This document shows, piece by piece, positions 1 to 6,069 of a stretch of 26,013 nt of DNA (position 1 is its first letter; each line of letters opens with the position of its first letter). The stretch is from RHKX01 sp964641695 (GTDB taxonomy: Bacteria > Actinomycetota > Thermoleophilia > Solirubrobacterales > 70-9). The position numbers were made by a program, and so were the translations under genes. Where the stretch lies: the NCBI GenBank assembly GCA_964641695.1, contig CAZXKG010000028.1:1-26013 (forward strand), in the 5' to 3' direction. Under the pieces are notes generated by a model. The model was not told the origin of the DNA and did not search any database. It was given only the letters and a program-made list of their open reading frames with translations.

Positions 1-879
1 CTCCGCTCGTTGATCGAGAACACCGAGCGCGTGTTCGCGACCACGGCGGCGCGCGATCAGCAGATCCGCGAGTTGTTCGTCGCCCTGCCCACGTTCCTGA
101 CGGAGTCGCGCCTGACCCTCGACCGCCTCGACGAGTTCTCGGCGAGCGCCGACCCGCTGGTCACCCAGCTGCGGCCCTCGGCGCGTGAGCTCAGCGGCAC
201 GTTGCTCGCCCTGCAGCGCCTCTCCCCGGAGCTCGAATCGTTCTTCGACGGGCTGCGGCCGGTGATCCGCCGTTCCGAGTCCGGCTTCGGCGCGCTGCGC
301 ACGATCCTCGATCGTCAGCTGCCGCCCTTCCTCGGCCGGGTGGATCCCTTCTTCGATCAGCTGATCCCGGTCGTCGACACGGTCGGTCGCTTCCGCCGGG
401 AGATCACGGCCTTCCTGGGGAACCTGGCGGCGGCGTCGAACGGCGCCAGCCTTCCCAGCGGGCAGACGAGGATCGTCAAGTTCCTGCGCGCGGCCAGCCC
501 GCTGGCGCCGGAAGCGCTCGCCTCGCCGCCGTCTCCCTACCGGGTGTCGCGCTTGAACGCCTACATGAAGCCGGGCGGCTACTCCAAGCTCGCCCAGGGC
601 CTGGAGAGCTTCATCACCGCTCACTGCGCGGGCGGGATCACCGGAACCTTGAACGTGCCCGACCCCAACGCGGCCTTCCCGTCACTGAACACGGCGACGA
701 ACCCGGATGGCGCCGTCGATTTCTACGAGCGGCTGCAGGCCTTCGCGATGGGTGGCCCCGGCGCGACGAGTACTGCGGACACGCCCGCGCCTCCATGTGT
801 GCAGCAGGGTCCACAGCGTTCGATCGGGGGCGCCCCACAGGTGGAGACGGACTTCCTGCAGGTGAACCCCGAAGGGTGA
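1..879 (+). CDS. MCE-family protein, C-terminal part (5' end outside window)
   Basis: The reading frame is open from the first base and ends at TGA 877-879. The TTG at 10 is internal, because the frame continues upstream of it, so this is a 3' fragment of about 292 residues. The text is the helical C-terminal region of actinobacterial MCE (mammalian cell entry) proteins, recognisable from LTLDRLDEFSASADPLVTQL, the repeated LRP/PFF helices and FRREITAFLGNLAAA. The MCE beta-domain would lie upstream, outside the window. These proteins form periplasm- or envelope-spanning tunnels that work with YrbE permeases and an Mkl ATPase to import lipids or sterols. The last 100 residues are less helical, with a Pro/Ala-rich end. 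As no further mce gene follows, this looks like the last gene of an mce cassette. Family assignment is confident from sequence; the substrate cannot be inferred. Confidence 0.85.
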   Translation, partial: LRSLIENTERVFATTAARDQQIRELFVALPTFLTESRLTLDRLDEFSASADPLVTQLRPSARELSGTLLALQRLSPELESFFDGLRPVIRRSESGFGALRTILDRQLPPFLGRVDPFFDQLIPVVDTVGRFRREITAFLGNLAAASNGASLPSGQTRIVKFLRAASPLAPEALASPPSPYRVSRLNAYMKPGGYSKLAQGLESFITAHCAGGITGTLNVPDPNAAFPSLNTATNPDGAVDFYERLQAFAMGGPGATSTADTPAPPCVQQGPQRSIGGAPQVETDFLQVNPEG

Positions 880-889
880 GCGGGTCCCT

Positions 890-909
890 GCAGCGAAACT
901 TTCCGCTGC
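890..909 (+). terminator. weak stem-loop after the MCE gene
   Basis: GCAGCG (890-895) pairs with CGCTGC (904-909) around an 8-base loop, starting 11 bases after the MCE stop codon. There is no T-tract. It may contribute to termination at the end of the mce cassette, but the 6-bp stem is short for a GC-rich genome. The remainder of 880-1046 holds no clear promoter; a TAGGCT at 943-948 lies 19 bases from a TTGTTC at 918-923, which is a poor match. Confidence 0.25.
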
Positions 910-1046
910 CCGTGGGGTTGTTCCGTATGCCCCGCCCGGGATAGGCTCTGGGGAGTTCCCGGATACGCAGTCGCCCTCACTGGGATTCGACCGCGTCCGT
1001 TGGGGTATCCATCGCAAGAACCCGCTGATCCATACTAGGAGAGAGA

Positions 1047-1841
1047 ATGCGCAAGACCTCGGTAGTCCTGCTGACCGCGCTGTTTGCCCTCGTTGGGGCG
1101 AGCTACGCCCAGGCCGATGACATCCAGTCGATAGAGGCGAAGATCTCGCCGACCAAGCTCGACAAGAAGAAGTTCAAGCCGGCGAAGATCTGGGTTGAGA
1201 TCGCGACGAAGGACAACGTCAACGGCCCGATCCCGAACCAGCCGCCGAGGGCGACCAACACCAAGGTCAACTTCCCGCCGAACCTGAAGTTCAACACGAA
1301 GGCGGTTCCGAAGTGCGCGGTGTCCGCCGCGTCGCTCCAGAACACGGCGACCGAGACGGCGATCGAGCTGTGTGGAAAGAAGTCGATCGTCAGCGTCGGG
1401 TCGGAAGTGCCCGTCAGCCCCGCCTCGACCCCGCAGAAGACCTCGGCGTGGATCGGCATCGGCGGCCCAAGCCCATTGGGTGAGCCCATCGTCGTGACCG
1501 CGTTCAACGGGAACGAGAAGAACAGCATCTACCTGCATGCGAAGGCGCAGAACTTCCCGATCACCTCGGTGCTGTCGGGCAAGCTGAAGAAGGGCCCGAA
1601 GGGCTACGGCAGCCAGCTGGACGTGACGATCCCGCCGCTCGCCGCTGGTGGTATCGCACGGTTCTCCGTGGCGGTCAAGGCCAAGAACTACGTTCAGGCC
1701 AAGTGCAAGGCCAAGAACATGAAGTACCAGGCGATCACGAAGTTCGAGGACCATCCGCAGGTCAGCGACACGACCACTCAGAAGTGCCAGCAGAAGAAGG
1801 CCAAGAAGAAGGGCAAGAAGAAGGGCGGCAAGAAGAAGTAA
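1047..1841 (+). CDS. secreted lysine-rich four-cysteine protein, paralog 1
   Basis: The product is 264 residues. ATG 1047 follows a good ribosome binding site (AGGAGAG, 1037-1043). Residues 1-23 are a signal peptide: a basic start, the hydrophobic core VVLLTALFALVGA, and a likely cut after AQA (residue 23). The mature part is mostly beta-prone and holds four cysteines (C90, C109, C220, C247), probably two disulfides in an exported protein. A conserved block ATNTKVNFPPNLKF lies at 69-82. The last 16 residues are almost only Lys and Gly. I do not recognise a named domain and assign no function. The neighbouring gene at 2052 is a clear paralog with all four cysteines in place. The basic tail could bind anionic envelope polymers or DNA (inference). 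Confidence 0.85.
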   Translation: MRKTSVVLLTALFALVGASYAQADDIQSIEAKISPTKLDKKKFKPAKIWVEIATKDNVNGPIPNQPPRATNTKVNFPPNLKFNTKAVPKCAVSAASLQNTATETAIELCGKKSIVSVGSEVPVSPASTPQKTSAWIGIGGPSPLGEPIVVTAFNGNEKNSIYLHAKAQNFPITSVLSGKLKKGPKGYGSQLDVTIPPLAAGGIARFSVAVKAKNYVQAKCKAKNMKYQAITKFEDHPQVSDTTTQKCQQKKAKKKGKKKGGKKK

Positions 1842-1865
1842 GCCGAGTCCTTCTCAGGCGTTTTC

Positions 1866-1895
1866 CGAACGGGCGGCCAGGTGGCCGCCCGTTCG
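1866..1895 (+). terminator. perfect 13-bp stem-loop between the paralogs
   Basis: CGAACGGGCGGCC (1866-1878) pairs perfectly with GGCCGCCCGTTCG (1883-1895) around a 4-base AGGT loop, 25 bases after the stop of the first secreted protein. It is a strong GC-rich hairpin without a T-tract, the form many actinobacterial terminators take. It probably isolates or attenuates transcription between the two paralogous genes. Confidence 0.6.
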
Positions 1896-2051
1896 CGTTG
1901 TCGGGGTCGTTCGCGAAAGGCGAATCGGGGGTTGGTTGTTCCCCTCGACGGGTAGATGAGGCGTAGGGAAACGGTGAGACCTCGGCGAGGTACACCGACG
2001 GTGAGCGTGAGTGCGGCGGGACCGGCTCACGGCAACGAAGGAGGAAGCGCG

Positions 2052-2837
2052 ATGCGAAGGCTGTTGGCGGCGACGCTGGTAGGGATGGTGACGCTTGTGG
2101 CTACCGGCGTGGCCCAGGGAGACCCGATTCAATCGATCGAGGCGAACCTCCAGCCCAAGAAGCTGGACAAGAAGAAGTTCAAGCGAGCGAAGATCCGGGT
2201 TGAGATCGTCACCGGCAACAACGCGGGCGGCACGGTTCCCAACGAGCCACCCAAGGCGACCAACACCAAGGTCAACTTCCCGCCGAACCTGAGGTTCAAG
2301 CCGAACGCCGTACCCAGATGCAAAGCGAGTGAGGCCTCGCTTCAGAACACCTCGACCGAGCAGGCGACCCAGCTGTGCGGAAAGAGGTCGATCGTGAGCA
2401 TCGGGTCCAAGGTGCCGACCGGCCCCGAGTCCACGAACGGGACGTCGGCATGGATCCGTGTGGGCGGCTCTGCTCCCCTCGGCGTGCCGGTCGTCGTGAC
2501 CGCGTTCAACGGGAAGGCGAAGAACACCCTCTACCTGCACGCGAAGGCTCAGGGGCTGCCAATCACGTCGGTGCTCGTCGGCAAGCTGAAGAAGGGGCCG
2601 AAGGGTTACGGCAAGCAGCTCGACGTCAGGATCCCACCGCTTGCGGCGGGCGGCATCGAGCGGTTCACCGTCACCGTCAAGGCGAAGAAGTACGTGCAGG
2701 CCCGGTGCAACCCGAAGCGGATGAAGTACCAGGCGATCACGACCTTCTCGAACCACCCGAGGGTGAGTGACACCTACGTCGAGAAGTGCAAGCAGACGAA
2801 GTCGAAGAAGGGCAAGAAGAACCGCAAGGGCAAGTAG
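2052..2837 (+). CDS. secreted lysine-rich four-cysteine protein, paralog 2
   Basis: The product is 261 residues. The frame is open further upstream, but ATG 2052 is chosen because GGAGGAAG (2039-2046) precedes it and because it yields a proper signal peptide (LLAATLVGMVTLVATGVAQG) that aligns residue for residue with paralog 1. Both proteins share QSIEA, LDKKKFK, ATNTKVNFPPNL, SLQNT, LCGK, VVTAFNG, GKLKKGPKGYG, LDV.IPPLAAGGI and MKYQAIT. By eye about two thirds of positions are identical, and C90 and C109 have the same numbering in both. The tail is again Lys-rich but shorter. This is a tandem duplication, kept intact in both copies, of a family I cannot name. Function is unknown; export is well supported. 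Confidence 0.85.
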   Translation: MRRLLAATLVGMVTLVATGVAQGDPIQSIEANLQPKKLDKKKFKRAKIRVEIVTGNNAGGTVPNEPPKATNTKVNFPPNLRFKPNAVPRCKASEASLQNTSTEQATQLCGKRSIVSIGSKVPTGPESTNGTSAWIRVGGSAPLGVPVVVTAFNGKAKNTLYLHAKAQGLPITSVLVGKLKKGPKGYGKQLDVRIPPLAAGGIERFTVTVKAKKYVQARCNPKRMKYQAITTFSNHPRVSDTYVEKCKQTKSKKGKKNRKGK

Positions 2838-2841
2838 CGGC

Positions 2842-2855
2842 CCGGCCTCGGCCGG
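2842..2855. terminator. short bidirectional stem-loop between convergent genes
   Basis: CCGGCC (2842-2847) and GGCCGG (2850-2855) form a stem with a 2-base spacer. It fills most of the 21-base gap between the stop of the plus-strand secreted protein (2837) and the stop of the minus-strand oxidase (2859). Its position suits a shared terminator, but it is short and has no T-tract on either side. Confidence 0.35.
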
Positions 2856-2858
2856 ACG

Positions 2859-4130
2859 TCAGCCGAACAGCTTGCGGAAGCGAAGCAGATCGCGGGGCCT
2901 GCCGTGAAGGCGCAGGCGTCGCTGGAGCAGGGCCAGCGGGGGGTTGACGGCGCCCTTGCCGATGTCGACGAAGTCGCGCCAGCTCGATTCCAGGGTGACG
3001 TCGGCACCCGGCGTCTCCCCGGCGATCGCCCTGGTGGAGCCGTTGTCGACGACGACGTGCCACGGCGCGGCGTCGCTGAACCGCCATTGCACGGTGAACG
3101 GGCCGCCGCCGTTCAGCTTCGACGAGTCGACCGAGCGGCTGATCACGTCGAAGAAGATCTCCTGCACCTCGGGCGAGGACTCGGGATCCTGGCCGGGCTC
3201 ACCGATCACCCCCGATCGGGTCAGCTCGATCGAGCGAACGGCTCGCTCGCGGTAGTCGAGGCTCATGTCGATCGGGAAGATCCCGGGGGGCATCTCCGAC
3301 ATCGGGTAGCCGATCGCCTTCCACTTCATCTCGACGGCCTGAAAGCCCCAGGCGGTGATGTCCTCGAGCTCGAAGCCGTAGCAGCGGGTGTACTCGCGAT
3401 CCCAGTTCGGCGGGATGAAGACCGAGGAGAGCCAGGGGAGGACCTCGCCGAGCAGCTCGTCGATCGCCGCCTTGCACTCGTCGGTCTCACGGATCAGCTC
3501 GCTCAGGACCTTGACCCCGAAGCCGATGTGACGCTGCTCGTCGCGGGAGACGTTCTCCATCCCGGAGGTGAAGCCCGGCATCGTCCCCGACTTGACGAAG
3601 AAGTCCTCGATGAAGTGCTGACCGGGCTGGGCGAGACTGGCCTCGACAATCAGGTGGTAGAGGGTGATCGCCTGCGCGAACTTCGGCAGCGACTGGTCCT
3701 TGCGGAGCTCGGCGGCCATCCGGTCGAGGCGGTCGAAGACCTTGCGGTAGCCCCAGCTCAGGTGCGGCAGGGTTGTCTCCAGCGTGGTCGCGACATCGTC
3801 GCCGACGCCGATCACGTCCTTGAAGAAGCGATGGAAGAAGACCGCGTGGCGGGCCTCGTCGACCTGCTGGGTGGTGAGGAAGTACTTCTGCTCCTCCTTG
3901 GGCGCGGCGTCGATGTAGGGGGAGAGGTTGTCGGCCACCGAGTCCTCGCCGTAGAAGAACATCGAGTAGATCCACATCGCCGACTTGCGTTGCAGGTCCG
4001 TCAGCTGGTCCCAGCCCTTGCGGTCCTCGCTGAAGTCGATGTCCATCGCCGACCAGTTGCTGTGCTCCCAGCGCGTGTAGAGGTCGGTGTAGGTGATCCG
4101 ATCGGTGAGGTTCTGCTCGGCAACTGACAT
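2859..4130 (-). CDS. R2lox-like diiron/Mn-Fe oxidase fused to an SCP2 domain
   Basis: The product is 423 residues, starting at ATG 4130 on the minus strand with GGAGGA (4138-4143) 7 bases before it. Residues about 35-290 are a ribonucleotide reductase R2-like ferritin fold with all six metal ligands visible: E62, E92 and H95 (DEARH), E163, E198 and H201 (DEQRH). V65 (E62+3) and Y158 (E163-5) match the spacing of the Val and Tyr that form the ether cross-link in R2-like ligand-binding oxidases, so R2lox fits better than a true nucleotide reductase subunit. No large-subunit gene is nearby. Residues about 325-423 read as an SCP2 sterol/lipid carrier domain (VQWRFSD, GADVTLESSWRDFVDIGKG, RLRLHGRPRDLL). 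R2lox proteins are usually about 300 residues, so the extra length is the fused domain. A role in oxidising a bound lipid is inference. An alternative annotation would be a generic R2-like protein. Confidence 0.8.
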   Translation of the reverse strand: MSVAEQNLTDRITYTDLYTRWEHSNWSAMDIDFSEDRKGWDQLTDLQRKSAMWIYSMFFYGEDSVADNLSPYIDAAPKEEQKYFLTTQQVDEARHAVFFHRFFKDVIGVGDDVATTLETTLPHLSWGYRKVFDRLDRMAAELRKDQSLPKFAQAITLYHLIVEASLAQPGQHFIEDFFVKSGTMPGFTSGMENVSRDEQRHIGFGVKVLSELIRETDECKAAIDELLGEVLPWLSSVFIPPNWDREYTRCYGFELEDITAWGFQAVEMKWKAIGYPMSEMPPGIFPIDMSLDYRERAVRSIELTRSGVIGEPGQDPESSPEVQEIFFDVISRSVDSSKLNGGGPFTVQWRFSDAAPWHVVVDNGSTRAIAGETPGADVTLESSWRDFVDIGKGAVNPPLALLQRRLRLHGRPRDLLRFRKLFG

Positions 4131-4199
4131 CTGGCGCTCCTCCGGGAATGGGCTGCGGGCCGGATGCGGGTGGCCCCCGTCGCGGCCGCTCGACTACGG

Positions 4200-4215
4200 C
4201 TGGCTGCCCAGCCAG
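4200..4215. promoter_or_regulatory. inverted repeat in divergent spacer (site 1)
   Basis: CTGGCTG (4200-4206) and CAGCCAG (4209-4215) are perfect inverted halves with a 2-base centre. The site lies in the spacer between the divergent oxidase (start 4130) and membrane-protein (start 4292) genes. It could be an operator or a small hairpin; no regulator gene is adjacent. Confidence 0.3.
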
Positions 4216-4238
4216 TTTAGGGGACGCCGATCATTGAT

Positions 4239-4252
4239 ACATCGGTCGATGT
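4239..4252. promoter_or_regulatory. inverted repeat in divergent spacer (site 2)
   Basis: ACATCG-GT-CGATGT is a perfect 14-base palindrome 40-53 bases before the start of the membrane protein. It sits in a locally AT-richer stretch, as expected for a promoter/operator zone. The regulator is unknown; it may control either or both divergent genes. Confidence 0.35.
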
Positions 4253-4291
4253 CGAGGTCGTGGACGGATCGCCGGGCCTGAGGCTAAGGTC

Positions 4292-4714
4292 ATGCTCATG
4301 AGCGATACCGAGCCTGCCCCGCCCGCAGAGGAAGCCCCGATCGCACCTCCGGCGGCGACTCCGGCGAGCGGTGGCCCGGCCCGGGCGGGTGCTCCGGTCC
4401 GCCTCGTCGCCGTGATCTTGGCGTTCATCCTCGCCTTCGTCGCCGCGGTCGCCGTGGTGACGATGCTCGACGTGGGCGATCTGACCCCGTGCGAGGACCT
4501 CACCTCGCCCGCTCAGCTCGTCGACGGCGAATGCTTCGACGGCAGTGCCGCGGCGAAGACGCGCACACAGATCTTCGGCTGGATCGGCTCCGGGTTGGCG
4601 ATCCTCTCGATCGTCGCCGCGTTGGTCCTGGCGCTGAGCGGTCGCGGTCGACGCACCTTCGCGCTGCTGACCGCCGCGACGATGCTGATGTTCGTGCTCA
4701 GCCTCGTCCTCTGA
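4292..4714 (+). CDS. small membrane protein, three predicted helices
   Basis: The product is 140 residues from ATG 4292; ATG 4298 is an equally good start, as neither has a strong ribosome binding site. Residues 8-36 are Pro/Ala/Glu-rich and likely cytoplasmic. Predicted membrane helices lie at about 36-59, 95-115 and 122-140. The loop between helices 1 and 2 holds two cysteines (C67 and C81, in PCEDL and GECFDG), which may form a disulfide outside the membrane. No family is recognised. It stands alone between the divergent oxidase and the downstream nuclease pair, with 233 bases before the next gene. That following gap has no clear promoter, and its only short palindrome is at 4779-4791. Confidence 0.7.
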   Translation: MLMSDTEPAPPAEEAPIAPPAATPASGGPARAGAPVRLVAVILAFILAFVAAVAVVTMLDVGDLTPCEDLTSPAQLVDGECFDGSAAAKTRTQIFGWIGSGLAILSIVAALVLALSGRGRRTFALLTAATMLMFVLSLVL

Positions 4715-4947
4715 TCGACGCGGCAGCCTCCGGGTGATTCCGGCTCGCGGGGCGTAGGGCGCGAGCGCGTGTTCGTGGCGAAGGACCTTCGTCCGAGGCG
4801 GCTGTCAAGTTTGAGGTCCCGCCGACGACCCTCCGAAGGCGGCCTGGCAACGGGGACCGAGGGGCCGGCCACGCGAATCGGATCGGGGAATCGAAGGGCT
4901 AGCGGCCGGCGTCGGCCTGCCGCCTCCCGTGAGGAACGAGGAAGCAG

Positions 4948-6069
4948 ATGAAGATCGCCCACATCGCAGACGTACACCTGGATCGGCCGTTCGTCGGACT
5001 GAGCCACGCCGACGGCGAGAGCGCCCGGCGCCGGCTGATGGACGGCTTCAGGCGCGCGCTGGCCGTGGCGGTCGAGCGGGGGGTCGATCTGGTCACGATC
5101 GGCGGCGATCTCTGGGAGGCGGAGAACGTCCGCGTCGACACGCGTCGTGCGGTGGCGAGCGCCCTCGGGCAGCTCGAGATCCCGGTCGTCCTCATCTGCG
5201 GCAACCACGACGCCTGGGTTCCGGGCGGCGCGCACGCGCGGACGGATTGGCCCCGCAACGTCGCCGTGGTCAGCTCGAACGAGCCCGACGAGTGGACGGT
5301 CGGAGACGTCGGGATCTGGGCCGTCTCCTGGGTGGGCAACGAGATGGACGCGGGCTTCCTGCGCGAGCTCGAGCTGCCCGAGCGCGCGGCGCGCCGCCAT
5401 CTGCTGCTGATCCACGGAACGGCGAAGGCGGCGGGCTTCTTCGACGACGCGGACGTCCACTGCCCCTTCGACCCCGCCGCGGTGACGGCCGCCGGGTTCG
5501 AGCTCTGCCTGGCAGGGCACATCCACCACGGCCGCTACGAGCATCCGGTTGTCTACCCCGGGCCTCCTGAGCCGCTCGGCTGGGGCGAGGACGGCACGCA
5601 CTCGGTGGCGATCGTCGACGTGCCCGAGGGCGGGGACGTGACGGTCGAGCTGGTGCCGACGAACACCCAGAGCTACCGGCGGATCGAGGTCGATTGCACC
5701 GGGGCGGAGTCGAGCGCGGAGGTGGAGACGCGGCTGCGCTCGGCGCTCGGGGACGTCGACGAGAGCGTCCACGTGCGGGCGAAGCTCGTCGGCGAGGTGG
5801 ATCCGCTCTGCGTGGTCGACGGGGCGGCGCTGACCGAGTCGTGCGCGGCGGGGCTCGCCGAGCTGCGCGTGGTCGATCGGACCGCGCCCGGCTTCGACGT
5901 CGAGCGGATCGCCGCGCAGGAGACGGTCCACGGGATCTTCGTGCGCCGGATCAAGGCGTTGATCGAGGAGGCGGGTGACGACGAAGCCCGTCGCGCCCGG
6001 CTTCAGGAGGGCATGTACGTCGGCCTGCGGGCGCTCGAGGGCCGTCGGGAGGTCGTCCATGTGGATTGA
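4948..6069 (+). CDS. SbcD/YhaO-like DNA exonuclease (metallophosphoesterase)
   Basis: The product is 373 residues, starting at ATG 4948 after GAGGAAG. The calcineurin-like phosphoesterase motifs appear in order: D8 and H10 (HIADVHLD), D54 (GGDLWE), N86-H87-D88 (GNHD), H156 (IHGT) and H191/H193 (GHIHHG), followed by VVYPGPPEPLGWGE, which resembles the SbcD family's YPG motif. These residues bind two metals, usually Mn, for phosphodiester cleavage. The C-terminal 120 residues form the capping and partner-binding part. Its last 11 bases overlap the ATPase gene, as expected for an SbcD/SbcC (Mre11/Rad50-like) pair that trims DNA ends and hairpins. The short length and the partner's internal membrane segment point to the YhaO type rather than classical SbcD. 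Confidence 0.85.
   Translation: MKIAHIADVHLDRPFVGLSHADGESARRRLMDGFRRALAVAVERGVDLVTIGGDLWEAENVRVDTRRAVASALGQLEIPVVLICGNHDAWVPGGAHARTDWPRNVAVVSSNEPDEWTVGDVGIWAVSWVGNEMDAGFLRELELPERAARRHLLLIHGTAKAAGFFDDADVHCPFDPAAVTAAGFELCLAGHIHHGRYEHPVVYPGPPEPLGWGEDGTHSVAIVDVPEGGDVTVELVPTNTQSYRRIEVDCTGAESSAEVETRLRSALGDVDESVHVRAKLVGEVDPLCVVDGAALTESCAAGLAELRVVDRTAPGFDVERIAAQETVHGIFVRRIKALIEEAGDDEARRARLQEGMYVGLRALEGRREVVHVD

Noticed and set aside
1035..2756. long minus-strand frames opposite the secreted paralogs
   Set aside because: They mirror each other only because the sense genes are paralogs; signal peptides and ribosome binding sites support the plus strand.
2904..4127. 407-codon open frame on the plus strand
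   Set aside because: Antisense to the R2lox-SCP2 gene, which has all metal ligands and a ribosome binding site.
4779..4791. CGAAGG-A-CCTTCG short palindrome
   Set aside because: Six-base arms in an unremarkable gap; too short to claim as a site.
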